DNA from: Odiellus spinosus
Lineage: Eukaryota > Arthropoda > Arachnida > Opiliones > Phalangiidae
Reading direction: 5' to 3'
NCBI GenBank assembly: GCA_963920705.1
Contig: OY987225.1
Span: 3,112,501-3,176,500 of the forward strand
DNA: 64,000 nt
Numbering within the stretch: the first letter of the stretch is position 1; every line of letters starts with the position of its first letter. The position numbers and the translations under genes are program-made. This document shows positions 1-11,044 of this stretch, piece after piece. The notes beneath the pieces were generated by a model. The model searched no databases, was not told the DNA's origin, and saw only the letters and a list, made by a program, of their open reading frames with translations.

Positions 1-168
1 ATCAAGCGTTGGAAACATTGATCATGAGTATAAGTAGAAACGTCCGAGATTGCCTTCGTTTTACCGGACTTGGTTTCGCGAAGCCACTAATGCAGGCCGG
101 GAATCGGAGGCTAGGATGGTTTGTTTGGTAAATCGGGTTTGGATTTTTACAAATCTATAGTACGTTAC

Positions 169-595
169 CTGTGAACTAATAGCCCCAAATTCTGCATTGC
201 TGTGATTAAAATAAACACAATCATTACTATTAGGTCTACTATTTGCCACTTAACGTAGGTGTCCTCATCAGCCGAATCAGTCCAAAAGAAAGGCACGTTG
301 AATTCCTTCGAGTATGGTAAAGAGATATACATTCCAAGTTGCCTCGAGAGAATATAACTGAAACTAACAACACCCAGAAACAAAACCACGGAGTTTCTGT
401 ATTTTATTAGGCATCGCTCACGCTCAAGTTTTTGCTCGCTATTTAATACCAACGGTGTCAACGATTTGAAAAGCAAATTTTCCCAAAATCGTAACTCATC
501 TGCTGGTAATTCCGTAAACGTAGCTTCTTTAAATGGTGCCTGGCGAGTCCAGTAATCTTCCCTAGTTATTAACTCGTAATCACTTGGCCCATTAT
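169..595 (-). CDS. Chs: Chitin synthase, C-terminal membrane exon (exon 7 of those seen)
   Basis: This exon carries the part of chitin synthase downstream of the SWGTRE motif. It has a soluble stretch with ADELRFWENLLFKSLTPL, then a charged segment and two hydrophobic membrane spans separated by a short loop, ending near QNLGLLVHR. The acceptor AG is at 597-596, and the phase (2 nt entering, joined to 1 nt from the previous exon) matches exactly. The exon ends at a GTAACG donor at 168-167. Insect chitin synthases usually continue after the HR with an F-G-T-like sequence. Here a frame beginning R-F-V resumes only 14 nt further on, too short for an intron, so the true 3' end is uncertain and the last exon may lie outside the window. 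Confidence 0.82.
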
Positions 596-1623
596 CTGAA
601 AAAAGGTTAAATCCTGGTTAAATAACTGTCTTCCAATATAAACCACATTTAAAAACACGCCATACTGCTTATTTCTTCAATTAACGTTAGTTACTTTAGA
701 AATCATCTATTAAAAAGGAATGTTAACTGTAACGGAATTTACCATTAGCTCCAGTTAAAGTAGCCAGTCAGTCAGCTCCATATGTTCAGAACATGTCACG
801 GAAGAGGGTTGTACAAACAGAACTTATTGCAAGAATAGATTTAACACAAGAATATGGAAGAGCTATACCTTTGTCCGCGCGCTAGTCTCAAGCGGATGTA
901 GCCTACGGAGGTCTTACGCCGCGCCTCATGTCACGTGCACAGGAAGCGATTGGAGGTTTTCTACGATAAGTGCGGGGGGGAGGATATCAGGCTGCGGGGA
1001 TAGGCGCTGCCGGCAGAGCTAGCTCTCGTGATAGGGTGAAAATAAAAACGCATATAACGTCAAATATAGTAAGTTCCACCCGCTCGAAACTAGCGCTATA
1101 ACAGAGGTATAGCGTACGGTTCGATATTCTTGTGTTGAATCTATTCTTGCTTTTTGCGTATATAACAATTTTTAATAACTATTGTAAAATGAAAATATTA
1201 AGGCATTTTTATTTTAAAATGTGTGTGAAAGCAAAAATTATTTTAAAGTAGACACGCAATCTAACTAGATTAGAGCTTTGTTTAATTGACCTCCTCCCAC
1301 CAGGCTCGCGTATCTAATCTATAATAATAGAAAATCTCCACAAAATTGGGCGAAGGACATTTTAAATTTTTGTTGAATTCAGTATATTTTATTTGGTCTG
1401 TTTGATCGAATTCTGTCAGAATTTACCAATTTGGACGCTTTTTGGCCAAATTAGATTTTTTCCTGATTTCTTTCATTTCAGCACATACGTCACGCGTATG
1501 TAAAACCGCCTAGGAATTTTTTCATTTTCTTGCGATAAAATCAATTCGACAAGGATCCTATCGAATCAGGTGGCGTGTCTACTTTAATGTGGCATATACC
1601 TTTAAGAAAAGAGTTTGTATCAC
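596..1623 (-). other. Chitin synthase intron 6 containing a MITE
   Basis: GT-AG intron of 1,028 bp between the SWGTRE exon and the C-terminal exon. The donor is GTGATA on the minus strand at 1623. Apart from the short TIR element at 830-1149 it holds only AT-rich sequence, and I see no coding potential. Confidence 0.7.
830..1149. mobile_element. MITE, copy 1 (non-autonomous TIR element)
   Basis: The element starts CAAGAATAGATTTAACACAA and ends with the inverted complement (TTGTGTTGAATCTATTCTTG), giving TIRs of about 26 bp. It is flanked by near-identical 7-bp sequences, CTTATTG on the left and CTTTTTG on the right, likely a decayed target duplication. There is no coding frame. A second copy at 9802-10146 is closely similar along its length. 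Confidence 0.85.
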
Positions 1624-2289
1624 TGGTGTCTTCCCGCGTTCCCCACGAGACATTATTCAAATTTATGGCAGAATATATCTGTACCAAGAATTGCGTTGTG
1701 GGTACTAAGACGAAATAAGGAACGGCGTATAATAAACTAGTAAAATCATTCGGGTGTAAAATACCTAAGAATAAAAGTTGTAGCACCATTATTGGGAACA
1801 AAAATCTAAATTGTAACTGAAATTGGAACTCTATCGTCTTCTGGATAATGAATATAGATGTTAAAAGAGCGTACGCGCAACTTAACATCTTCGCGAAACG
1901 TATTTGTTGATGGTTTTTAGCACGAAAACAGGTTACGACGAAAGCCATAACCAACGTGAGGTTAATGTATAAAGACACTATCCAAGGTATTTGCAAGACG
2001 GAATAAGTCATATGCGTTATCACTAAAAATATATTGCTTGGTGCCATGAAGATGCTGAAGATTATTAGTGATATGTACGTAATCCATATGTAGGTGCGTT
2101 TGCGTAGGATATCGGTTTCATTGAACAAAATATCCATGTTGTTGACTAAAGTCGATGGTTCCCAGCGACGACGTTGTTTAAAAAGCTCGTCGTACGATTC
2201 CGGGGCTTGCGTATAAACAACGGAATTCGCGCTGTATTTGACACGATAGCCTTGCCGCATAACTAAAGTTGTTAACCATCGGTCCTCGC
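1624..2289 (-). CDS. Chs: Chitin synthase catalytic/transmembrane exon with EDRW, QRRRW and SWGTRE (exon 6)
   Basis: Chitin synthase is a family 2 glycosyltransferase of the plasma membrane that polymerises UDP-N-acetylglucosamine into chitin and extrudes the chain. This exon begins (G)EDRWLTTLVMRQGYRVKY and contains the QRRRW catalytic signature (residues QRRRWEPSTLVNN). It then encodes about five hydrophobic segments and ends after the insect-type SWGTRE motif. Motifs, order and the number of spans after QRRRW fit the insect family. The acceptor AG is at 2291-2290. The first two bases (GC) complete the Gly codon begun by the previous exon, and the last base (A, 1624) leaves phase 1. The 221 complete codons are uninterrupted. 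The gene is a divergent member, and I cannot say whether it is the cuticular (kkv/CHS1) or gut (CHS2) type. Confidence 0.93.
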
Positions 2290-3012
2290 CTAGAATTAGA
2301 AAAGTATGTCTTCAATCCGTTAGAGTGGACATGCAATCTGAATCGTTAAAATTTCACGATTTTAATTACAAGAAATATAAAATAATCCCGATGTTGTTTT
2401 TACCTAGAGTTTGCATCGGTTTTACTTTTCATTTCAATATGCTCCCTTAAAGTAACTAATGAAATCAGCTTAACCAATCAGAAAAAGTCACCTAGTTTGA
2501 TCAGAAATGTTCCAAATTGGATAATTCCAACAGAATGGACTAAAGGCCTGTTTTATTTTGCTGAGCTTTGATGAATTCATGTTTTTTTCACTTTATTAGA
2601 CCATTATTAGAAGGTTTTTCCTCATTGTATAAGCTAATTTCTTTCGTTGCTCTATGGGAACATATTGAAATGAAAAATAAAGCCGTCGCCACGCGTATGT
2701 TTAAATAGCCTCAGTCATTTTTTCAGCTACTTTTGAAGCATTCCCGAGGCTGGCACGAGATCAATTTGATAATACCCGAGTCGAACTGAGCTTTGGGAGT
2801 AACTTCCGTTGCTTTAGTGGAAGCGGCGGCAGTGTAGCCAATGGTATCAGTTTCCCATTCAACCCACTTTCCATCTATTTCACATGGAAAGTACTACGAT
2901 GAACAATTACAAAGATAGTTCAAAGATAGACGTCGATAATGTATATAATTTTTGTAAATGATCGAATCTAGGTGTACATGTAAGTAGTCTTTACAAAGTA
3001 GTTTTTACTTGC
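2290..3012 (-). other. Chitin synthase intron 5, a GC-AG intron
   Basis: The minus-strand donor reads CAAG|GCAAGT, a perfect match to the consensus of the rare GC-AG introns, and the acceptor is TTCTAG. Only this junction restores the conserved DQGEDRW reading. The nearby GT two bases later gives the wrong frame. The intron body (723 bp) shows no other feature. Confidence 0.8.
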
Positions 3013-3207
3013 CTTGATCGAATTTCAAATAGTCTTTGGCTTCTTTTGCGTCGCTTTCATAATCCTGCAAAACCATTCTCAGACAGGAAGCCCTAAAAAA
3101 CGAGAAACATCCAGGAGAGCACAGCACGCCGCCATAGACGTCTTCCGTGGCTTTTTGAAGCCAGTGACTTATGGCATACTCAAATTTTTGGTACCAAACC
3201 AAAGCAC
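3013..3207 (-). CDS. Chs: Chitin synthase exon with CSPGCFS (exon 5)
   Basis: It encodes (G)[17 protein letters not shown] followed by [18 protein letters not shown] and ends KFDQ(G). This is the conserved acceptor-site region between the DGD motif and EDRW in chitin synthases. The acceptor is ATACAG at 3209-3208 and the phases at both ends match the neighbours (GT entering, G leaving). Sixty-four complete codons are open. Insect enzymes usually have M at the second position of LVWYQ, a conservative change. Confidence 0.93.
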
Positions 3208-4435
3208 CTGTATTTATAAAGTTAAAGTATCTACTTCATTTCATATATTTCAAACATAATTAAAATAAACTGTATTGGTAAAAAAATTGTAGAAGAGATA
3301 ATTAAAGATTATGCTTAACACGAATAAGTATCACTCATTATTGTTTTATAATATTCAATTACCTAGACATCAATATTTTTTGAAGAGCCTCCAAGTGTTA
3401 GTCAATTCGGCTTAGTTGTAGATAATGTTTGCAGAATACAAAGCGTACTCTAAGGGCAAACCGTGATAAAAGTTGGAACTAACAAAACCTCGTGCGTGGT
3501 TGCTATGAGTAAAAAAGGGGCAGACGGGGTTTTTTTTAGTACTTTACTACTTTTGCTAGATTTTTTTTTTTTTTTTTTTGGTTAAAGTTAAAGGTAGAAT
3601 GCAGTGCGAACAATTTACGATGTTTTGCGCGGATGATTTGGATTATCTTTTTTTGGCGCGAATGACTGGATTAGTCTTTTGGCTATACTTAAAAGTAGAA
3701 TGCAGTCCGACACTTTTTGACACGAATGATATGTATTATGGGTTTTTTGCGCGAGTGACATAGCGGCTTATAGTTATAACACTTAGCGTCACAATGAGCT
3801 CTCGTGGTGTGGCTTCTTTATGGACTTAATGAAACTACGCGAAACTTTAGATAGTTTTCCATTTTATGATCATAATCATGAAATAAACGTTCTTATGGGT
3901 TTCTCGAGGTGGCATCTCCAATCAGCCTCTTTGCAATATTTTGATGAACAGCGCCATTGAATTTTAATTTTAGCCTTGAGCCGATATCCAACACCGCTCT
4001 AAACGTTTTACCTCCCCGACAGAAATTTAGTTCATGGGGCGATTTTACGCTGGTCTTGTCTGTGTGTGTGCCACTTCCGGTATACTACTTCCGGAGAAAA
4101 TAATAATTGCCTTATTTGACCCAGTTTTACTTCCCATAGACAGCCGACGGTGTCTAGTACCACACGAGAGGGTCGTGTGTGGGAGGGAAGCAACCATATG
4201 TCATAAAGGAACCACATAAGGTGTAGTAAACCTAACCAATTTGGCTAAGATTGACCTCCTGCCAACTCCACATATCCATCCATGACTAATTAATTTAAAA
4301 CCAATAGGGCAATTTGATTCCAAATTAACTAGACCACAGACCACTACCAGACTTCCATGCGGAATCGACCTTTCTGCCAACTCAAGACGTCAATCCAGCA
4401 TTGACTAAACCAATCGGTCAATTTGATTCCAATTT
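3208..4435. other. 5' part of chitin synthase intron 4 (as read on plus): T-run and degenerate repeats
   Basis: Non-coding. It holds a run of about 19 T at 3561-3579, then two imperfect copies of a roughly 105-bp unit (3590-3690 and 3690-3770) sharing GTAGAATGCAGT and a cGAATGA-type end. At 4250-4443 a roughly 130-bp segment is tandemly duplicated and both copies contain CAATTTGATTCCAA. No gene seen. Confidence 0.5.
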
Positions 4436-4439
4436 AACT

Positions 4440-6215
4440 AGACTTCTCTATTGGTCTCTTGAATGGTTTCGTCATATTCCTCAGAACCTTTAACTATATC
4501 TTCATCGTTCTCATCTGGTATTAGGTTCTCGTTAATTTCCACTATTTTCTCACGCTTATCTTCAAGTTGATCAAAATACTTCTGTCTTCTTACTGTTGAT
4601 CTCTTCGTTGTTGAGTTCCTATTCAATCCTTTTAAGGAGTACATCAGTACGTGCTTTGAGGGCTGTCCTTGATTTCACTAGCTTATCCATATCTCTACTC
4701 GGTCGATGCTAACTCTGCGATGTCAAAACTGTCCCTCGTGAATAATAGCGCTATTAATTTCTACTCAACTCGATTAGTCTTCTCCCTGTTTTCGGCACCA
4801 AGAAATGTCGCGACAACTTGTCTTAGAAGACGACTCAATTAATAAAAGTTAAAATGTCTTTATTCTGGCGTCTATCGTTATTACTTAAATTAAAACAACA
4901 GCATGATCGACAATATGGAATGAACTCGTTAACTATAAAATATTTTGATGGGATTTTCGCTTTTATAAGATCCTTATCTTATTTTTTAGGTGAGCGTAAG
5001 ATTTCTAGAATATACAACATAATTTGATGTACTATTTTTTAAATACACGTTCAATGATATTTTCTATGATTAGCTTGCAACATCCTCCGGCCTGATGACT
5101 CGGTCATCTTGTGATAATTTGAGATTATAAAGCATCTGGATTGCTCGTTTTAGAATTCTACCGCAGGGAAGGCGAATCACGCAGGATCTTACTTTTCCAT
5201 GTCGTCCGGGATATGCTTCAATGATACGACCCATTGTCCAGACGTAGCGAAGTAAATATTGATCTTCTATCACGGCAACATCATCTGCTTTCTGGTTGAC
5301 TTTGGATTGAAAGATTCGAATGGGCTTAACGCAATTCCATCAGATGGTTGTGACGTTATCGTTTCCAAAATTAATTGATTAACATATAGCGATACTTGGA
5401 CCTCTTGATCAATTGGTCCCGTCTAGTGGCAGCTGGATTCTGGGTTTTAAATTCTTGATCAGGTAATGAGGTTAACCGCTGGCCTCTAAGAAAGTGGACT
5501 GGTGTTAAAGGAAGCGGCTCTCCAGAGTGAGTTAGCGGTCTAGAGTTTAATGCGGCTTCGATTTCTACTATGATTGTGGTCAAATCTTCTTGGGCCAATA
5601 GTTTTCTTCATGCAGCTTTTAACTGAACGAACGAGGCTTTCCCAAAATCCGCCCCACCAGGCAGTTCGCGGGAGAAAATATTTCCATCGGATTTTTTTAT
5701 GACTCAGTAATCAAACTGTCCGGCTAAATACTTGGAATGCTTCTACATTATCGGAATACATTGTATGGCAAATCCTCTTCTTGCCACGAAACGTCGAAAG
5801 GATAAAACAAATTTTTCCGCGCTCATGTCCATCTCCCAATGCAGGGCTCGTGTGACTGCGTAGGTGTAAAGTGCTACAAACTTTGGATTGATCGTTAGCT
5901 GTGTACGAAAAGTGGTCCAGCGAAGTCTACGCCAGTTATTGCGTCACTCTATCTTTAGGCAATGGAGCAAATATTTTCCTCCCTGCTTTAGCTAAATAAC
6001 TTCGACAAAATAAAGCATTTCTTGACTAATTGTTGACCTTGTAAAACCCAATAGGTTTCGCGTAACTGCGTCATTGCACTATTGAATCCGCCGTGCACAG
6101 TTTTCTCGGGTCTTTCCGTGAAATGTAATTCAGTAAGGCTATGCTTTGAGGGCAGGATGTTTTTCAGTAAATTTCAGATTAGCTTTTTACAGTCGACCTC
6201 CGATTAGTAGAAGAA
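4440..6215 (-). mobile_element. BEL/Pao LTR retrotransposon fossil (integrase end, LTR, gag start)
   Basis: Read on the minus strand, 5070-6215 carries pieces of a Pao-type integrase. There is the zinc-binding region, the core end with ALNSRPLT and TPVHFLRGQRLTSLP, and the C-terminal tail domain with GRIIEAYPGRHG and KVRSCVIRLPCG. Downstream, about 4790-5000 has the character of an LTR. It is followed by a primer-binding-like stretch near 4785-4805 and the start of a gag-like frame with a lysine-rich N-terminus (4440-4690). The order integrase, LTR, gag suggests the junction of two tandem copies sharing an LTR, or two fragments lying side by side. It is broken, with several breaks, and old. 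It lies within a chitin synthase intron, antisense to nothing and in the same orientation as the host gene. Confidence 0.8.
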
Positions 6216-8160
6216 CTTTACCCAAAAATGGAGTAAATTGAGATATTCTTGAATGTAGCAGCCAATAACTTCGAGCCACCTGGCCTGCAGTGATCCGAAT
6301 TAATTCCCACCACGCAAACCATCCATCTTCCGCTCAACTCCTCGTCTCCTCTCTCTACTACCAAGCGCTTCGGGTTACGAGAAACGTCTAGAATGAAGTG
6401 GGAGGATTGAAGGAGCAGGTTTTCAGGTTGTAACCTTGGTCTACCTAACATAGCTCCTCGGACAATATATATACTACCTTTTTAAATTTTTCTCTTTTAG
6501 CCTTATGGTGTGATTTCTTTTAATAAATTGAAGAGTAGTATCCATTTAATCAACTTAATCAAATGAATAATGTATCTGAAAAATTAATTCAATAGATAAT
6601 TTAGAAGATATTCGAGATTTATATTTTAGACATACCCAAAACTAAGCACCATAAAGGTGAGAGATAAACGTGAGTTCATACGGGTTTTATATTTTTAAGA
6701 TTATATTGTGGGGAAATGAATTTTACCCATTTCGACTCATTATTAAGAATGAGAAAATTTTACTTAAGAATATCAAATGGTGCACTCATCTCCATTGCAT
6801 TCAGGTCTAAATATCAATATAAAGATTAAGAAGGCTGGTACGTTAGGCACGACTAAACTAAAAGAATTAAAGATAATATTTTGTGAGATTTCTCATTTTA
6901 GCTCATTTTGTATTTGTTTTGCGCGAAAAATATCGCGTTTGCAGAGGCACAGATAGAGCCAGGGTAGTCAGGCATTTCTACGAATTTACGCGAAACGTTG
7001 GATATGCAGTATAGATCCTTTCTAAAGGATTGTAATTTGTCGCGCGAACGCCTATAAATGTCTAAGCGACTTCCATATCTCGACCTGCGCATGAACACGC
7101 GCGAAATACTTTGCATCGTCTGATTGCATAACCTTATGTATCATAAATTCGCGCGAGACTTTTATTTTGACGTTTAATTAATTTCGGCTATTTGCGATAT
7201 TCAGTTCCCATATACTTAAAATCAAGGCAAATGGAGTGGTTGGGGTAAAATTCGAATTAATAAATTAGATTAAACTCGGTGTAACTATTACCAGTTCAAG
7301 GGGAATTGGTGTATAAGATTTAAAGCTGAGGCGGATTGATACAAAATGATAAAATTCATAAGAAAAATTATAGTCCTGAAAACTCTCCTTGAACAGAAGT
7401 GCAGTAGGTTTCCTATCTTTAGAAAACCAATAATCTATACCAATAGATAAATATATAAAAAGCTCAGTTCGGCTTGATCAACTTGTTAGTTTAGCGGCCG
7501 CGTCACTATAGACGTCACTCATCCCCTAGAGTTCCGGATGTAAAATGAACGCGGGCGCAGAGAAAGCACCCGTTAAGCTTGAGAGTAAAACTTGAGATCT
7601 TAAGAATTTTGTCATTCTGACTGCGGGCGCCGTGTTTCTGTACAAGAAACGTCACAGGTGACGTCGCGCTCAACTTACGGAAAAGACTCCCTTTTATATA
7701 TTTACCTATTTGAATAAAAATTAGGCATCAGATGTTGGAAAAAATAAATCTAATGAAAATAAAAAATAGCTTTTAGTTTTCTCCACTATAATGCCGAGAA
7801 ACATTTCCGCTAAATGTCATATTAAAAGCAGGCGTGTCCAGTGAATTTCGTTACAGAAAAAAGCCTGGAGACCAGATTATAAGATAGCTACAAACACTTT
7901 CTTTCAATAGACTAGAGATTTTGGGATTATAAAGATAGGCTGTAAAGTAATTGACTGCTAATATCTTTGGAGTTTGATTTGTATGTGTATGTTACTCTCG
8001 TCTAGATAAATTATAGTTATATATAAATCTGAGGAATACTGAAGATCAGTTACAATTCGTGAAGACCTAGCGAATATAGATCATCACCATTTTGAAGTCA
8101 ACAAGCTGTTATTTCCATTTATCACCAGGAAGAGACTGCCGGCCACGAAGAATTGGAAAA
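6216..8160. other. Chitin synthase intron 4, AT-rich filler
   Basis: Mostly featureless AT-rich DNA. A locally GC-richer patch at 7490-7680 has several CRE-like TGACGTC/GACGTCA words (for example near 7510 and 7660). I see no reading frame or repeat that identifies it. It may be an old short element. Confidence 0.3.
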
Positions 8161-8455
8161 TACGGTTTACGTCCGCTTGCGCAGTTTCCCACTTGCGCAT
8201 TTTCATTTGCGTAGTAGCCATTTGCGCGGTTTCCCATTTGCGCAGTTTGCCATTCGATCTGTCCACAAGAGGGACAGGCTAGTTCGATAGATTAACTAAC
8301 CTAACCTAACTTATAATATAGCAAGAGGGAGAGGCTAGTTCGAGTGATTAACTAACCAAACCTAACGTAATCTAACATAACCTGCAAATGAACACTGCGC
8401 AAATGAAAAACTGCGCAAAAGGAAATGCGCTTGTGGGAACTGCGCAATTGGAGCC
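8160..8455. repeat. Compound repeat with inverted TTTGCGCAG motifs and telomere-like words
   Basis: The left half (8170-8260) repeats GCGCAGTTTCCCATTTGCGC-type words and the right half (8385-8455) has the complementary forms (CTGCGCAAATG, ACTGCGCAA), so the ends form an imperfect inverted repeat. The centre is a direct duplication of about 56 bp (8268-8310 and 8324-8366), each copy with GAGGCTAGTTCG-like sequence. It includes CTAACCTAACCTAAC, three units like the insect telomere repeat TTAGG. Probably a small foldback element. Confidence 0.55.
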
Positions 8456-8721
8456 TTACCGAAAATACAAGCAGAGAGTGTTTTAAGACTCAAAATGTGA
8501 GATACCTACAGTCAGTAAAAACTCGACAGTTTGTCATACGATCTCGTTGTTCTAAACATAAATGGAGCTATTCAAGTACAAATTCTGTGTGGAATTTAGA
8601 CTACTTTCAGTCCCTCAAGATATTTTTGTCTTAGGAGTGGAGGAAAACGTATTGTCAGCGGGATTGGAAAATAAACCGAACACCTAAAATCCGTGAACTG
8701 AATAATTTAATTATTACCTAC

Positions 8722-9062
8722 CTTTGCCGACTGGATGCACTCTTCCGCAAATCACTCCTATCGTTTTATCGGCCATTATAATGTCGTAAGCCCGAATAAC
8801 GGCCAGCGAGTCAAAATTCGTGTCCCCATCAAGGGCTAATATGAAGATGTTATGGTCGTCGCGTGGCTTAGAGAACTCTGTGATGTAACGAATGTACATT
8901 ATTTGACTCCATCTTTTCTTTCGTCTGACTTTCATCGTATCTTTAAGGTGAAGCACCAACGGTGTTCCACCGGGCAATTTCCAATGTATTTTTCCACCAT
9001 AAGGTGTGGGACTCAGCTCTGGTGTTTCGATAGATGAGGTGCAGGTTTTGTCGTAGACAATG
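8722..9062 (-). CDS. Chs: Chitin synthase catalytic exon with TPYGG and DGD (exon 4)
   Basis: The exon begins at the acceptor TTTTAG|C and encodes IVYDKTCTSSIETPELSP, then TPYGGKIHWKLPGGTPLV, HLKDTMKVRRKKRWSQIMY, FILALDGDTNF and GVICGRVHPVGKG. These are the core donor-binding motifs of chitin synthase. The DGD that binds the metal and UDP-sugar is present. The following acidic position, usually D in insect enzymes (DGDIDF), is N here. The loop between RWSQIMY and ALDGD is about nine residues shorter than in typical insect CHS. The donor is GTAGGT at 8721-8720. The 113 complete codons are uninterrupted and phases match on both sides. Confidence 0.94.
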
Positions 9063-10238
9063 CTAAAATAAACGTAAAATGCCTTTTTTCGTTTTAACAA
9101 ACACAGAATACGTAATAATAACATTTGGTTTGCAGGCAACCACGGAGGTATAACCTAGAAAGAGTGGTTTCCAAGACCATACAGGATACACAAACTACCA
9201 GCGGAAATAATTGAATTAATGGGAGCATTCTAGACTCTGGAAACAAGTTATTTTCTATAGATTTAGACTTAAAATATGGTTAAATACATTATCAAAACTC
9301 GTCAAAGGTTTTGTGGTATATTAATAAAGTCGTAAAATTAGCCTGGAAGAAATTGCCGATTTATTTCACAAGTAGTCAATTGCAGATGCAAATGTCTTTG
9401 AAATGGCATTAGGTGAATAGAAAGAGATGTTTGTTGGAATCAGCGCTTTTTAGAGTTAAATTTGTTCACGCCCCATCTTGTTACGATATTTCAATAGGAC
9501 CAGTAAACTATTTTTTACCAAGAAAATTTGCAATCAAACAAGGGATTTATTCTTAACGAGTCTAGTTCGCCACTTTGATAGTTAACTGTAAATTATTGCA
9601 AAATCTTTGGTGAGTTTTCATACGGTTTTGAGCATATTTTAACAGTCAAATAAATAGAAAAAGTTACTTATCAGAGTCTATGTATATCTTTGAAAATATA
9701 TTCTTGTACAGTATCTACGAATTGTGTTTACGCAAAACATTTTAAATAGCTTTCCGAGTAATGTTCTTAAGACTTTTGAACGATTTTACTATTCATGATG
9801 ACAAGAATAGATTTAACACAAGAATATGGAAGCGCTATACCTTTGTCCGCGCACTAGTTTCAAGCGGATGGAGCCTACGGAGGTCTTACGTCGCGCCTCA
9901 TGTCACGTGAACAGGAAGCGGTTGGCTGTTTTTTACGATAAGTGCGGGGGGGGGGGATGATATCAGGCTGCGGGGATAGGCGCTGCCCGCAGAGCTAGCT
10001 CTCTGTCGCTGACCTCGAAAGCTCGTGATAGGGTGAAAATCAAAACGCATATAACGTCAAATCTAGTAAGCTCCTCCCGTTCGAAACTAGCGTTACAACA
10101 GAGGTATAGCGTACGGTTCAATATTCTTGTGTTGAATCTATTCTTGATGATGACAATACACAAGTTAAATTTTCATTGGCCTTTACTTCAAGAAGCCTGA
10201 GCCGTCAGGAAAAAAGTTAACTATTTCGAAAAGCTTAC
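9063..10238 (-). other. Chitin synthase intron 3 with MITE copy 2
   Basis: GT-AG intron (donor GTAAGC on the minus strand at 10238, acceptor TTTTAG at 9064-9063). Besides the MITE at 9802-10146 I see no other feature. Confidence 0.7.
9802..10146. mobile_element. MITE, copy 2 (non-autonomous TIR element)
   Basis: Same family as the element at 830-1149. It begins CAAGAATAGATTTAACACAA and ends in TTGTGTTGAATCTATTCTTG. It is flanked by a perfect 7-bp direct repeat, ATGATGA, at 9795-9801 and 10147-10153, which is a clear target-site duplication. It is slightly longer than copy 1, with an extra stretch around 9990-10020. No coding capacity. Confidence 0.9.
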
Positions 10239-10374
10239 TTTAGTGCTAGCATCTTCGAGGAAAGAAAGACTTTTACGTAGTTATTGACTCTTTTAATCCT
10301 AATTTCTTTTTTCTGTCCATCGACCTCGCCTATTTCGGTACACCAAATGTAAGCATCATCCAGGAAGATATGAA
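10239..10374 (-). CDS. Chs: Chitin synthase exon with HIFLDDAY (exon 3)
   Basis: It encodes HIFLDDAYIWCTEIGEV, then DGQKKEIRIKRVNNYVKVF and LSSKMLAL. This matches the conserved HIFLDDAF segment and the following acidic/linker part of insect chitin synthase (the region leading to the VHQT and TPYGG motifs). The acceptor is ATAAAG at 10376-10375 and the donor GTAAGC at 10238-10237. It enters with two bases (TT) and leaves with two (AA), fitting the micro-exon upstream and the TPYGG exon downstream. The open frame does not continue past the acceptor because a stop lies a little upstream. Confidence 0.88.
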
Positions 10375-10554
10375 CTTTATAACGAGAAATAATAATTGGA
10401 TTCGGTCATAATATAGGGAGAGAAATGGTTTGAGCCCGAAAAATGGTGTTGCTTTCTAAAGTTATAGAATTTATCACAATAAGATTCACGATAAGCAGAT
10501 TCAACATGAAGAAATCGATTAATTGTTCTTTAAGGAAGACATCCAATTACACTT

Positions 10555-10982
10555 AAGCCTCGTTCATACTTGAGGGCAAAATCGGACCCAAAACCAGTAC
10601 TCGGCGTTTTCCGTTTTCCCTGGTTCACACGCTGAGAAGACGGTTCGCGGCCGTTCGCCCCGAGCCAAGGCTTAGCGTCGTTTTAAAAAATGCCCAAAAT
10701 TTAAGATTTTTAAATAATTATCTCAAACTAATTAGTAAATCGTGTTTGTAACTCGTTGGACGATAATTTTTGATAGAAACTATAATTTTAATCGCTTTAT
10801 TTTAAGATTTATCAGAAAATTTGTCTCCCCGCCTCGTTATTTTCTTGGCGGATTGAACCGAAGCGACTTGACCAAATTGCTTCCTGAACCAACACGAACT
10901 GATTTCTCACGTTGGTTTGATAACCAATTAGAGAAATCGAAGCGCAACGAAGCGCTTTTAGACCTATGTGTGAACGAGGCTA
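10555..10982. mobile_element. Non-autonomous DNA transposon with AGCCTCGTTCA termini
   Basis: The left end reads AGCCTCGTTCATACTT and the right end is the inverted complement of AGCCTCGTTCACACATAGG, giving TIRs of about 14 bp with one mismatch. The inside is non-coding. An obvious target duplication is not visible. It abuts the CR1-like LINE fragment on its right. Confidence 0.65.
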
Positions 10983-11044
10983 TAGTCAATGAAAGTATCC
11001 GTGATACGCGTATAGCCCCTTTAAAGTTGCATATCTCATGACTT

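Noticed and set aside
8285-8310. CTAACCTAACCTAAC as a telomeric repeat
   Set aside because: Only about three units inside a small duplicated block. Too short to be telomeric DNA.
10375-10500. Minus-strand frame just upstream of the HIFLDDAY exon that by eye resembles the family's DPDYYEFE stretch
   Set aside because: A stop codon interrupts it, no acceptor AG precedes it, and the micro-exon at 14,101-14,147 satisfies both phase and sequence better.
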